Assembly: GCF_004155535.1 (NCBI RefSeq)
Contig: NZ_RYUH01000009.1
Location: 274,330-338,329 of the forward strand
Length of the DNA: 64,000 bases
Direction: 5' to 3'
Source: Bifidobacterium pseudolongum subsp. globosum
Lineage (GTDB): Bacteria; Actinomycetota; Actinomycetes; Actinomycetales; Bifidobacteriaceae
Shown piece by piece: positions 37,089-46,169 of this stretch (the first letter of the stretch is position 1; each line of letters opens with the position of its first letter). Under the pieces are notes generated by a model. It had not been told where the DNA came from, ran no database searches, and saw nothing but the letters and a program-made list of their open reading frames with translations. A program made the translations under genes and the position numbers.

Positions 37089-38030
37089 ATGACCAAGACG
37101 CGGCATGCCATTGTCGTCACACACGAGCGTCTCATGCACCGGGGGGTTGTGGTGCAGGGCGCGGTCGGGCAATTGCAGGAGGCCGGGTTCGACGTGCAGG
37201 TCATCGACCGGCTCGACGTGCCCGAATTCGGCCATCCGTGCGAACGGGTGCCCGAAGACACCGAGATCGTCGTCGTTCTGGGAGGCGACGGCACGATCCT
37301 GCGCGCCGCCGAGCTTGTGCACTGCACGGGCGTGCCGATCATCGGCATCAACATGGGTCATGTGGGTTTTTTGGCCGAATTCGAAAGCTTCCAGATCCAC
37401 GATGCGATCCGGCGCATCGTCGGACGCGACTACAACATCGACGAACGCATGATCGCGCATGTGGATGTCTGGCTGCCCGGCGCGCCCGAACCGTTGCGCG
37501 ACTGGGCGCTCAACGACATCACGATCGAACGCGCCGACCGCGGCAAGATGGTCGAGCTGTCGATCGGCGTGGACGGTGTGGAGATGAGCTCGTTCGGCTG
37601 TGACGGCATCATCTTCTCGACACCCACCGGTTCGACCGCCTACGCGTTCTCCGCCGGCGGCCCGGTGATCTGGCCCGACGTGCAGGCCCTGCTCATGGTG
37701 CCGCTCGCCGCGCATGCGCTGTTCGCCCGCCCGATCGTCATCGGCTCCGACTCCTCGTTCTCGCTGCGCATCGACGATGATTCCACATCCGAAGGGTGGA
37801 TCTGCTGCGATGGCCGTCGCCAGCGCGCGCTGCCCAAAGGCACGCGCGTCTCGATCCGCCAATCGGCCGCGCGCCTGCGTTTGGCACGCTTGTCGGACGC
37901 GCCGTTCACCAACCGGCTCGTCACGAAATTCAACCTGCCGGTCGTCGGGTGGCGCGACCGCCACGCCCCCGAGGCCAACACGTCGTTGCGCGGCCAGGGC
38001 GACGCCGACGACCCGGACTACGATGCCTGA
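37089..38030 (+). CDS. nadK: NAD kinase
   Basis: NadK phosphorylates NAD to make NADP. The 313-residue protein has the diacylglycerol-kinase-like GGDGTILRAAE motif near residue 66, NMGHVGFLAEFE, and the conserved CDGIIFSTPTGSTAYAFSAGGP near residue 179. The N-terminal IVVTHERLMHRG segment is typical of actinobacterial forms. The ATG at 37089 was taken because GGAG precedes it; in-frame ATG 37053 would add 12 residues. recN follows 62 bp downstream. Confidence 0.93.
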   Translation: MTKTRHAIVVTHERLMHRGVVVQGAVGQLQEAGFDVQVIDRLDVPEFGHPCERVPEDTEIVVVLGGDGTILRAAELVHCTGVPIIGINMGHVGFLAEFESFQIHDAIRRIVGRDYNIDERMIAHVDVWLPGAPEPLRDWALNDITIERADRGKMVELSIGVDGVEMSSFGCDGIIFSTPTGSTAYAFSAGGPVIWPDVQALLMVPLAAHALFARPIVIGSDSSFSLRIDDDSTSEGWICCDGRRQRALPKGTRVSIRQSAARLRLARLSDAPFTNRLVTKFNLPVVGWRDRHAPEANTSLRGQGDADDPDYDA

Positions 38031-38092
38031 CGCCGCACACTGCCGCACATCCTGCACACCCGACACCCACACAAGGAACCGGTGACCCCACT

Positions 38093-39850
38093 TTGCTTGA
38101 AGAACTCGAACTACGAGACCTAGGGCCCATCCACACCGCAACCATCAACCCCCACGCCGGCATGACGGCGATCACCGGTGAGACCGGCGCCGGCAAATCC
38201 ATGCTCCTATCCGCGCTCAACATGGTCTGCGGCGCCCCGGCCGACCCCACGCGCGTCGCTACCGGCACGACGGCCGCATGGGCGCAGGCGATCTTCACGC
38301 TGCCCGCCGATTCGCCGGCCGTGCCACTGCTCGACGACGCCGGCATCAGCATCGTCGACAACGAGGTGTTCCTTGCACGCACGGTGCCGGCGCATGGCCG
38401 TTCACGTGCCGTCATCTGCGGCAAAACGGTGCCGCGCTCACTGTTGGGCGCTGTGTGTGCCGAACTCATCACCGTCCATGGGCAGGCCGACCAGCTGCGG
38501 TTCGCCACCGCGGCCCGGCAGCGCGCGTTCCTGGACCGGTTCGCCGCCGACGGTGACCTGCTCCATGCTTACGCGCGCGCCTACGCCGCCTACCGTGAGG
38601 CGGAGGACCATCTGCACCGCATCGAATCGCAGGAGGCGTCGATGCGCCAGCAGGCGGACTACCTGCGCGAATCGATTGCGCGCATAGACCGCATCGACCC
38701 GCAGGCCGGCGAACTCGACGAGCTCAAGGCGCGCCGCACCCGCATCGAAAACGCGGCGCGCGTCAATGCCGGCGTCGCCCAGGCGCTTGGCGCACTCGAC
38801 GCGGCCCAGAACGGCGAAGGCATGGAACTGCCGGGCGCGTGCGACCTCGTGCAGCGCGCCGCCGACGCCCTGCGAGCGCTCGGATTCGACGACGGTCTGC
38901 GCCAGTGCGCCGACCGCCTGGACGCCGTGGGCACCGAACTCGCCGACGTGGTGTTCACACTCACGCGGCAGCTCGACAGCGAAGGCGGCCCCGAAGAACT
39001 CGACGCGCTCAACGGGCGCATCCACGAGCTCGACGAACTGACACGCCGGTGGGGGCCGACGCTCGCCGACGTGCTCGCCTGGCGCGAACGGTCGCGGTTC
39101 GAACTCGAGGACCTCGACGATTCACCCGAACGGCTCGCCCAATTGCGCGCCGAACGCGACGCGCTCGCCGAGGCGGCGCTGCATGCGGCGAAACGGCTCA
39201 CCAAGGCGCGGCGCACAGCCGCAGACGCATTGTGCCAAGCGGTCGCGGGCGAACTCGGGCAGCTGGCGATGGATGGCGCGGTGCTCTCGATCCGCGTGCA
39301 GCCGCGCAGTGGCGACGGCGCGCTCGACGCGCACGGCATCGACGACATCGTGTTCCTGTTCACACCGTTCCCGGGCGCCGAGCCGATGCCGATGGGCGCA
39401 AGCGCGTCGGGCGGCGAACTGAGCCGGCTCATGCTCGCGCTCGAACTGTCCGCGGCGGGCCATGGCGCGTCGGGGGAGCAGGGCGCGCCGATGACGTTCA
39501 TCTTCGACGAGGTCGACGCCGGCGTGGGCGGGCGCACCGCGGTGGAACTCGGGCGGCGCTTGGCGCGCCTCGCCCGGCACGCGCAGGTCATCGTCGTCAC
39601 GCATCTGCCGCAGGTGGCCTCGTGGGCCCAACGCCAGTATGTGGTGAGCAAGGGCACCGATGGCGAGGGGCGCACAGGCACGAGCGTGCGCGAAGTGCAG
39701 GGGAGCGCACGCGTCGAGGAGATCGCGCGCATGCTCGCCGGCGACACGACGCGCACATCGCTCGACCATGCGCGTGAGCTGCTCGATGCCTCGCGCTTGG
39801 ACAACGACAACACCGATGCGGTAGCAGGAGGCAGGGCACATGACGACTGA
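38093..39850 (+). CDS. recN: DNA repair protein RecN
   Basis: RecN is an SMC-like ATPase involved in double-strand break repair. The 585-residue chain has Walker A ITGETGAGKSMLL near residue 29, a long coiled-coil-forming middle, the signature SASGGELSRLMLALE and Walker B FIFDEVDAGVGGRTA, then VTHLPQVAS. The start is a TTG at 38093 giving MLEELELRDLGPIH, because this N-terminus matches the family and no better in-frame ATG exists nearby. Its end overlaps the next gene by 11 bp. Confidence 0.92.
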   Translation: MLEELELRDLGPIHTATINPHAGMTAITGETGAGKSMLLSALNMVCGAPADPTRVATGTTAAWAQAIFTLPADSPAVPLLDDAGISIVDNEVFLARTVPAHGRSRAVICGKTVPRSLLGAVCAELITVHGQADQLRFATAARQRAFLDRFAADGDLLHAYARAYAAYREAEDHLHRIESQEASMRQQADYLRESIARIDRIDPQAGELDELKARRTRIENAARVNAGVAQALGALDAAQNGEGMELPGACDLVQRAADALRALGFDDGLRQCADRLDAVGTELADVVFTLTRQLDSEGGPEELDALNGRIHELDELTRRWGPTLADVLAWRERSRFELEDLDDSPERLAQLRAERDALAEAALHAAKRLTKARRTAADALCQAVAGELGQLAMDGAVLSIRVQPRSGDGALDAHGIDDIVFLFTPFPGAEPMPMGASASGGELSRLMLALELSAAGHGASGEQGAPMTFIFDEVDAGVGGRTAVELGRRLARLARHAQVIVVTHLPQVASWAQRQYVVSKGTDGEGRTGTSVREVQGSARVEEIARMLAGDTTRTSLDHARELLDASRLDNDNTDAVAGGRAHDD

Positions 39851-40505
39851 CGAAAACCTCGGCAAGGCCGCGATCTTCGACCTGGACGGCACCTTGCTCG
39901 ATTCGATGGGCGTCTGGGACCAGATCGATGCCGCGTTCCTGGCGAAACGCGGCATCACCGTGCCCGACGACTACATGGAGACCGTCACGGCGATGCAGTT
40001 CCGTGAGATCGCGCGCTATACGATCGACCGGTTCAGCTTGGACGACACCGAGGACGGACTGATGGCCGAATGGGACCGCATGGCGCATGACGCGTATACG
40101 AGCGTCGTGCAGCCCAAGGCGCATGCGCTCGACTATCTGCGCTACCTCAAAGACACCGGCGCCAGACTTGCGGTGGCCACGACGATGCCCGCCGGACTGC
40201 GCGCGCCGGCGCTTGGGCACGCCGGCATGCTCGACCTGTTCGACGCCATCGTCGGCGTCGACGATGTGGGGCGCGGCAAGGAGCACCCCGACATCTATCT
40301 GGAGGCCGCCGCGCGTGTCGGTGTGCCGGCCCATGCGGCCACCGTATTCGAGGACCTGCTTGCGGGCGTGCAATCGGCGGCCGGGGCCGGCATGCATGTG
40401 TGGGGTGTCTACGACGAGTCGTCCGCACAATCCTGGCCGGCGATCCAATCCATTGCGCAAGGCGTCCTCAACGACTTCGCGCAGGCGCCACGTCCGCTCG
40501 CCTGA
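39840..40505 (+). CDS. HAD family hydrolase, beta-phosphoglucomutase-like
   Basis: This 221-residue HAD phosphatase has a helical cap of subclass I. Motif I is AIFDLDGTLLDSMGVWDQ, the cap runs from about residue 20 to 90, motif II is VATTMPAG, and motifs III and IV are seen in KEHPDIYLEAA and TVFEDLLAGVQSA. Substrates of such proteins are commonly sugar phosphates, and I cannot choose one. It starts inside the end of recN and ends just before the 44-nt palindrome. Confidence 0.88.
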   Translation: MTTDENLGKAAIFDLDGTLLDSMGVWDQIDAAFLAKRGITVPDDYMETVTAMQFREIARYTIDRFSLDDTEDGLMAEWDRMAHDAYTSVVQPKAHALDYLRYLKDTGARLAVATTMPAGLRAPALGHAGMLDLFDAIVGVDDVGRGKEHPDIYLEAAARVGVPAHAATVFEDLLAGVQSAAGAGMHVWGVYDESSAQSWPAIQSIAQGVLNDFAQAPRPLA

Positions 40506-40508
40506 ACA

Positions 40509-40552
40509 ATGTGTTGGCCCCCATCGCCATATGGCGATGGGGGCCAACACAT
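40509..40552. terminator. 44-nt perfect palindrome, bidirectional terminator
   Basis: Bases 40509-40530 are the exact reverse complement of 40531-40552, giving a 22-bp stem with no unpaired bases at the centre (the centre is CCATATGG). It lies between the convergent stops of the HAD gene (40505) and thrC (40569). A hairpin readable from both strands would end both transcripts. Confidence 0.8.
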
Positions 40553-40568
40553 GCTGGTGCGCGTTATG

Positions 40569-42056
40569 TTACAGACGGTCGGCGCACTGCTCCACGTAGT
40601 GGGCCATGTCGCTGACCTCCACGCAGTCACGGAACCGCACGTCGGCGCTTTCCAGGCCGCGCAGCATGGCGGGCACCTCGGTGCCGGTGGCGGCCGCGAG
40701 CTCGTCCATGCATTCGAAATCGGTGCCGTCGGCCTTGAGCCCCAGCGCCTCGTTGACCACGCGCGGGAACTTGTAGGGGCTCGCGGTGCTCAGCAGCACA
40801 CGCGGCGTGCCCGGGTCGGCCGGCATCTGCCGCATCACGAAATAGCCGCATGCGGTGTGCGGGTCGATCACATAATGGTTGTCGCGCCAGCATTCGGCGA
40901 TCATCTGGCGCACCTGGTCCTCGTCGGCCCAGCCGGTGGCGAACAGTCGGCGGATCTGCGCGAGCAGCTGCGGCGGCACCTCATAGGCGCCGTACTGCGC
41001 CAGGTCGTTCATCAGGTAGGTGATCAGGCGCGGATCCTTCTCCGCCATGTAATACAGCATGCGTTCGAGGTTCGAGGAGATGAGGATGTCCATCGACGGC
41101 GAGATCGTCTCGTAGAACGGGCGGTTGCGGTTGTAGGTGCCGGTCGTCAGGAAGTCGAACAGCACGTTGTTCTTGTCGGAGGCCACGACGAGTTGGCGCA
41201 CCGGCAGGCCAAGCATCTTCGCGTAGTAGCCGGCGAGCACATCGCCGAAATTGCCGGTCGGCACCACGAAGTCGACCTCGTCGCCCACATTGATCACCTG
41301 CTGTTCGAGCAGCTGCGCGTACGCCGAGAAATAGTAGACGACCTGCGGCACCAAGCGGCCCACGTTGATCGAGTTCGCCGACGAGAGCGCCACATGGTCG
41401 TCCGCGGCGAGGCGTTCGGCGAGCTCCTGGTCGCCGAAGATCTCCTTGACCGTGGACTGCGCATCGTCGAAATTGCCGTTGACGGCGCACACATGCACAT
41501 TGGAGCCGGTCTGCGTGGTCATCTGCAGCTCCTGCACGCGGCTCACCCGGCCCTGCGGGTAGAACACGGTGATGCCGGTGCCCGCGGCGTCGGCAAACCC
41601 GGCCAGCGCGGCCTTGCCCGTGTCGCCCGAAGTGGCGGTCACGATCATGATCTTCTCGTCCACGTCGCCGTCGGCCGGCGTGGTGCGGGCCATGAAGCGC
41701 GGCAGGATCTGCAGCGCCACATCCTTGAACGCGCATGTGGGGCCGTTGAACAGTTCCATCACATAGTCGTCGCCGAGCGGCTTGACCGGGGTGATGCGCG
41801 CATCGGACCACTGGCTGCCGTACGCCTCGGCGATGCACTGCCTCAACTCGTCCTCGCCGAAGTCGGGCAGCAGCACGCTGAGCACGTCGAACGCGATCTG
41901 CTGGTACGACTTGCCGGCGAGCGCGGAGATGTCGACCGTGGTCTCGCCGAGTTGATCGGTCACAAAAAGGCCGCCGTCGTCGGCGATGCCCTTGCGGATG
42001 GCCTGCTTGGAGGTGAGCGCGTCGGTGCTGCTGCGCGTGCTGTGGAAAGTAGTCAC
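40569..42056 (-). CDS. thrC: Threonine synthase
   Basis: ThrC converts O-phosphohomoserine to threonine using pyridoxal phosphate. The 495-residue product has the cofactor Lys in FNGPTCAFKDVALQ near residue 108, VTATSGDTGKAAL (phosphate-binding) and PTGNFGDVLAGYYAK. Length fits the longer (E. coli/yeast-like) class. A GTG start at 42056 with AAGGACC upstream gives MTTFHSTRSSTDALTSKQAI. An in-frame upstream extension to 42215 lacks support. It is divergent from proA. Confidence 0.94.
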   Translation of the reverse strand: MTTFHSTRSSTDALTSKQAIRKGIADDGGLFVTDQLGETTVDISALAGKSYQQIAFDVLSVLLPDFGEDELRQCIAEAYGSQWSDARITPVKPLGDDYVMELFNGPTCAFKDVALQILPRFMARTTPADGDVDEKIMIVTATSGDTGKAALAGFADAAGTGITVFYPQGRVSRVQELQMTTQTGSNVHVCAVNGNFDDAQSTVKEIFGDQELAERLAADDHVALSSANSINVGRLVPQVVYYFSAYAQLLEQQVINVGDEVDFVVPTGNFGDVLAGYYAKMLGLPVRQLVVASDKNNVLFDFLTTGTYNRNRPFYETISPSMDILISSNLERMLYYMAEKDPRLITYLMNDLAQYGAYEVPPQLLAQIRRLFATGWADEDQVRQMIAECWRDNHYVIDPHTACGYFVMRQMPADPGTPRVLLSTASPYKFPRVVNEALGLKADGTDFECMDELAAATGTEVPAMLRGLESADVRFRDCVEVSDMAHYVEQCADRL

Positions 42057-42232
42057 TTTGCGAATGGTCCTTACCGAACTAGAAGTGTGCCGGATTGCTT
42101 GCGCAGCCCAGTCTAGCCGCATCAGTGGGCAGCGCGGGCCTGCACGTCCGTGCTGTGGGACGCGCCCGGCAAGCGTTCCACGTTCTGCGACGCCATATGC
42201 GACTGTATGGCTCATCCACTATCCTCGCAGAT

Positions 42233-43549
42233 ATGACGACTACAGCGATGGAAGAGACGAATCAGGTGTCCGGCGGCGTGTTCGACGCGGTGTGCGCGAT
42301 GGCTGACCGCGCCGCCGAGGCGCAACGCGCCCTGGCGAAATCCACGACCGACGTGAAGAACGGCCTGCTCGCGGCGATCGCCGATGCGCTCGACGCGCGT
42401 GCCGACGAGATCGCCGCGGCGAACGCGCTCGACATGAGCCAGGCCTTCGACGAAGGCATGGACGCGGGCAAGCTCGACCGGCTCAAATTCAACGTGCCGC
42501 GCATCGCGGCCTCGGCCCAGGACATGCGCCATGTGGCCACGCTGCCTGACCCGGTGGGACAGGTCGTGCGCGGCTTCGAGGCCCCCAACGGTCTGCGCCT
42601 GCAGCAGGTGCGCGTGCCGATGGGTGTGATCGGCATGATCTACGAGGCGCGTCCCAATGTCACCGTGGACGTGGTGTCGTTGTGCATCAAATCCGGCAAC
42701 GCGGCCCTGCTGCGCGGCGGCCACGCGGCCGAGCGCACCAACGCGGCCACGCTCGCGATCGTCAAGGACGTGCTCGCCGAGCTGCATTTCGACGCGGCCC
42801 TCGTCGACACCGTGGACCCGTACGGGCGCGAAGGCGCCACCGCGCTCATGGAGGCGCGAGGGCATGTCGACCTGCTCGTGCCCCGCGGCAGCGCGCGCCT
42901 CATCCAGGCCGTGGTGCGCAACTCCAAGGTGCCCGTCATCGAGACCGGTGCCGGCAACGTGCACATCTACGTGGACCGTTCCGCCGACCTGACCAAGGCC
43001 ATCCCGATCCTGCTCAACGCCAAGACGCAGCGTGTCGGCGTGTGCAACGCGGCCGAAAAGCTCATCGTGCACCGCGACGTGGCCGAGGCGTTCCTGCCGA
43101 TGGCGGCGCAGGCGCTCGCCAACGCGCATGTGGCGATCCACGCCGACGAGGTCTCGTACCGCATCATCGGTGAGGCGAACATCCGCGACATCGAACTGCT
43201 CGAGGCCGACGCGTCCGATTGGGGCACCGAATACCTCGCCCTCGAGATCGGCGTGCGCGTCGTCGACTCGATCGACGACGCGATCGCACACATCAACACG
43301 TATTCGACCCACCACACCGAGTCGATCCTCGCCGAGGACTACGGCGCGGTCGAACGCTTCACGAAAGACATCGACTCCGCCGTCGTCATGGTCAACGCCT
43401 CGACCCGCTTCACCGACGGCGGCGTGTTCGGCTTCGGCGCCGAACTGGGCATCTCGACGCAGAAGATGCACGCGCGCGGGCCCATGGGGCTGCAGGAGAT
43501 GACCACGACCAAGTGGATCGGCTACGGCACCGGGCAGGTGCGCGCATGA
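42233..43549 (+). CDS. proA: Glutamate-5-semialdehyde dehydrogenase
   Basis: ProA reduces gamma-glutamyl phosphate to the semialdehyde in proline synthesis. The 438-residue aldehyde-dehydrogenase-fold protein has [32 protein letters not shown], and the catalytic Cys in [11 protein letters not shown]. The family's late glycine-rich SSRFTDGG-type motif appears as [20 protein letters not shown]. No clear Shine-Dalgarno is seen before the ATG at 42233, so the ATG at 42248 is an alternative. The proB partner is not in the window. The next gene overlaps its stop (ATGA). Confidence 0.95.
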   Translation: MTTTAMEETNQVSGGVFDAVCAMADRAAEAQRALAKSTTDVKNGLLAAIADALDARADEIAAANALDMSQAFDEGMDAGKLDRLKFNVPRIAASAQDMRHVATLPDPVGQVVRGFEAPNGLRLQQVRVPMGVIGMIYEARPNVTVDVVSLCIKSGNAALLRGGHAAERTNAATLAIVKDVLAELHFDAALVDTVDPYGREGATALMEARGHVDLLVPRGSARLIQAVVRNSKVPVIETGAGNVHIYVDRSADLTKAIPILLNAKTQRVGVCNAAEKLIVHRDVAEAFLPMAAQALANAHVAIHADEVSYRIIGEANIRDIELLEADASDWGTEYLALEIGVRVVDSIDDAIAHINTYSTHHTESILAEDYGAVERFTKDIDSAVVMVNASTRFTDGGVFGFGAELGISTQKMHARGPMGLQEMTTTKWIGYGTGQVRA

Positions 43550-44136
43550 GCGGCGCAGGGCAGTCGGGTCCGTCGCCCGTCGTGCGTGTCAACGACCATG
43601 TGCTCCCCAACCCGTGGGGCGTCGACCTGGCGCAGCGCACGAGCGTGCTCAAGATCGTCTCCGAACGGCTCAGCCTCGTGCGCTACGTGTTCCTTGTGCA
43701 GATCGAGGACGGCATCGCCACCGCCACCCAGCGCGCGTCGCTCGAATACGCGGACGCGGTGCTGATCGGCTGGCCCGAGGAGGATGCGCCGGACCTCATC
43801 GCCGTCACCGACGAGCAATATCAGGAGGCGCTCGGCCAAGTCACCCTCATGGAGGAGTACATCGACCGCTTCCGCACGATGGAACAGCACGCCGACATCG
43901 ATGGCATGACCGACACCCTCATCCGTATCACGGAACGCGTGGCGCACGTGCGGCGCACGTTCCAGCCGAAGTTCCTGCTGCCGACCTTCGCGGAGATCCG
44001 CCGCGTCGTGCAGGACGAATGGGACGAGGACATGGGGCGCATCGACTCCGAAGGCGAATCGGACGCCGACACGATTCGCTCGCTGCAGGGAGAATTCGAC
44101 GCGCTCGGCGACGAATCCGGGGCCTCCGGTGAGTGA
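43546..44136 (+). CDS. Conserved hypothetical protein between proA and nadD
   Basis: This 196-residue soluble, acidic protein has no signal peptide or membrane segment. The middle part (about residues 55-140) is helical with a possible coiled coil around [19 protein letters not shown]. The last 40 residues are rich in Asp, Glu and Ser. It overlaps the proA stop by ATGA and overlaps the nadD start by 8 bp, so the three are translationally coupled. I recognise no named family. Such a tightly locked position implies a housekeeping role but gives no function. Confidence 0.65.
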   Translation: MSGAGQSGPSPVVRVNDHVLPNPWGVDLAQRTSVLKIVSERLSLVRYVFLVQIEDGIATATQRASLEYADAVLIGWPEEDAPDLIAVTDEQYQEALGQVTLMEEYIDRFRTMEQHADIDGMTDTLIRITERVAHVRRTFQPKFLLPTFAEIRRVVQDEWDEDMGRIDSEGESDADTIRSLQGEFDALGDESGASGE

Positions 44137-44824
44137 GCAGGGCCAGCCGCGGCGTATGGCGGAACTGTCGGCGGCACAGACTGCTACCGCGCACATCATT
44201 TCGGCGCCAGGCAAGCGTTCCGCCCGCGGCAATTGGCATGAGCGTTCACGCATCGGCATCATGGGCGGCACGTTCGATCCGATCCACAACGGCCATCTTG
44301 TGGCCGCGTCGGAAGTGGCGTGGGTCTATGACCTCGACGAGGTCATCTTCGTGCCGACGGGCCGGCCGGTGTTCAAGCTCGACAAACATGTGACGAACGC
44401 CGAGGACCGGTACCTGATGACGGTCATCGCCACCGCGTCGAACCCGAAATTCACCGTGTCGCGTGTCGATATCGACCGTCCCGGCGTCACGTACACGATC
44501 GACACGTTGCGTGACCTGAGGGCGCTGTACCCGGACGCGGACCTGTTCTTCATCACCGGCGCCGACGCCGTGGCCGAGATCATGCAATGGAAGGATGTCG
44601 AACAGATGTTCGACATCGCGCATTTCGTGGCGGTCACGCGTCCTGGCTATGCGGCGTCGAGCCCCCTGCCTGAAGGCAAGGTCGACATGCTCGAAATCCC
44701 CGCGTTGGCCATTTCGAGCACCGATGTGCGCCGGCGCGCCACCCATGGCGAACCGGTGTGGTACCTCGTGCCCGACGGCGTGGTGCAATACATCGGCAAG
44801 CATGGCCTCTACCACGCCTCGTAG
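44129..44824 (+). CDS. nadD: Nicotinate-nucleotide adenylyltransferase
   Basis: NadD adenylates nicotinate mononucleotide in NAD synthesis. The 231-residue protein has the nucleotidyltransferase motif [19 protein letters not shown] near residue 45 and [25 protein letters not shown] near the end (core ISSTDVR). Residues 1-40 before the motif form an unusual extension beyond the typical bacterial start. A GTG at 44129 begins that extension; translation from GTG or ATG codons further inside would remove it. With nadK at 37089, two NAD(P)-pathway genes lie in this window. Confidence 0.92.
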   Translation: MSEQGQPRRMAELSAAQTATAHIISAPGKRSARGNWHERSRIGIMGGTFDPIHNGHLVAASEVAWVYDLDEVIFVPTGRPVFKLDKHVTNAEDRYLMTVIATASNPKFTVSRVDIDRPGVTYTIDTLRDLRALYPDADLFFITGADAVAEIMQWKDVEQMFDIAHFVAVTRPGYAASSPLPEGKVDMLEIPALAISSTDVRRRATHGEPVWYLVPDGVVQYIGKHGLYHAS

Positions 44825-44914
44825 TGGGTTTTCGACGCGCGTAAGCGCCCGCGCCGGTCAGCTGGCGCCATTACTATGGGACACGTCCACAACGAACTGA
44901 CGTTTGGAGATACG

Positions 44915-45934
44915 GTGAGCGCAATCCTCGAAGGCAAACCTGATAAGAACCTCATTCTCGTTACCGGCAGGGCCCATCCCAAGCTCGCCACGGATGTGGC
45001 GCAGCAGCTCGGCATCGATGTCCTGGAGACCACGGCGTACGATTTTGCCAATGGCGAGATGTATGTGCGGTACACCGAATCCGTGCGTGGCGCGGACGTG
45101 TTCGTCCTGCAAAGCCACAGCGACCCCGTCAACGACGCGATCATGGAACAGCTCATCATGATCGACGCGCTCAAGCGCGCGTCCGCGCGTTCCATCACCG
45201 CGGTGAGCCCACTGCTGGGCTATTCGCGCCAGGACAAGAAGCACCGCGGCCGTGAGCCCATCTCGTGCCGCCTGGTGTTCGACCTGCTCAAGACGGCAGG
45301 CGCCGACCGCATCATGAGCGTCGACCTGCATGCCGCACAATCCCAGGGCTTTTTCGACGGCCCCGTCGACCATCTCATCGCCATGCCGGTGCTCGTCGAC
45401 TACATCCGCGATCGCTTCGCGAACAATCTGGACAACGTCACGGTCGTCTCCCCGGACGCCGGCCGCATCCGCGTGGCCGAGCAGTGGGCGCAGCGCCTCG
45501 GCGGCGGCCCGCTCGCGTTCGTGCACAAGACACGCGACATCACCCGTCCCAACCAGGCCGTGGCCAACCGCGTCGTCGGCGACGTCAAGGGCAAGGACTG
45601 CGTGCTCGTCGACGACCTGATCGACACCGCCGGCACGATCGCCGGCGCCTGCAAGGTGCTGCAGGAGTCCGGCGCCAAGTCGGTGACCGTCGTCGCCACG
45701 CACGGCGTGCTCTCAGGCCCCGCCGTCGAACGCCTCAAGAACTGCGGCGCCCGCGAAGTGGTGCTGACCGACACCGTGCCGATTCCCGAAGAGAAGCGCT
45801 GGGACGGCCTGACCGTGCTGTCGATCGCGCCGTTGCTGGCGAGCGCCATCAAGGCCGTGTTCGAAGACGGGTCCGTCGCCGAACTGTTCGACACCTACCC
45901 CGAACACCATGGCAAGGGGTTCCTGTTCGCCTGA
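44915..45934 (+). CDS. prs: Ribose-phosphate pyrophosphokinase
   Basis: Prs makes PRPP from ribose-5-phosphate and ATP for nucleotide, histidine, tryptophan and NAD synthesis. The 339-residue protein shows ANGEMYVRYTESVRGADVFV, the ATP-binding GYSRQDKKHRGREPIS near residue 105, the metal-binding VDLHAAQSQGFF, and the PRPP loop VLVDDLIDTAGTI near residue 230. A GTG start at 44915 follows GGAGATAC at normal spacing. An upstream frame extends to 44876 without a comparable ribosome binding site. Confidence 0.95.
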   Translation: MSAILEGKPDKNLILVTGRAHPKLATDVAQQLGIDVLETTAYDFANGEMYVRYTESVRGADVFVLQSHSDPVNDAIMEQLIMIDALKRASARSITAVSPLLGYSRQDKKHRGREPISCRLVFDLLKTAGADRIMSVDLHAAQSQGFFDGPVDHLIAMPVLVDYIRDRFANNLDNVTVVSPDAGRIRVAEQWAQRLGGGPLAFVHKTRDITRPNQAVANRVVGDVKGKDCVLVDDLIDTAGTIAGACKVLQESGAKSVTVVATHGVLSGPAVERLKNCGAREVVLTDTVPIPEEKRWDGLTVLSIAPLLASAIKAVFEDGSVAELFDTYPEHHGKGFLFA

Positions 45935-46023
45935 CGCCGTGCAGGCTCGCGCCCGGCCTTGCCGTGTCGCGGGAAAGTCCGGGCGTATGGCATAATAAAC
46001 ACTTGGCGGGTTCGCCCCGCCGT

Positions 46024-46094
46024 TCCCCCATGGTGTAATGGCAGCACACGGGTCTTTGGAACCCTTTGTCTTGGTTCGAGTCCAGGTGGGGGAG
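46024..46094 (+). tRNA. tRNA-Gln (anticodon TTG)
   Basis: Acceptor strands TCCCCCA (46024-46030) and TGGGGGA (46087-46093) pair fully, with discriminator G. The anticodon arm CGGGTCTTTGGAACCC has loop CTTTGGA, so the anticodon is TTG, reading CAA glutamine codons. The T loop contains GGTTCGAGTCC. CCA is not encoded. Confidence 0.95.
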
Positions 46095-46101
46095 CGAGCC
46101 T

Positions 46102-46148
46102 AGCGCCCGCATTCCACGGTTCTTCCACCGTGGGAGCGGGCGCTTTTT
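46102..46148 (+). terminator. Terminator after tRNA-Gln
   Basis: AGCGCCCGC (46102-46110) pairs with GCGGGCGCT (46136-46144), and CCACGG/CCGTGG forms an inner stem. TTTTT follows from 46144. It ends the tRNA transcript 20 bp before glmU. Confidence 0.88.
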
Positions 46149-46169
46149 CTATCATGTTTGGAGGATTCC

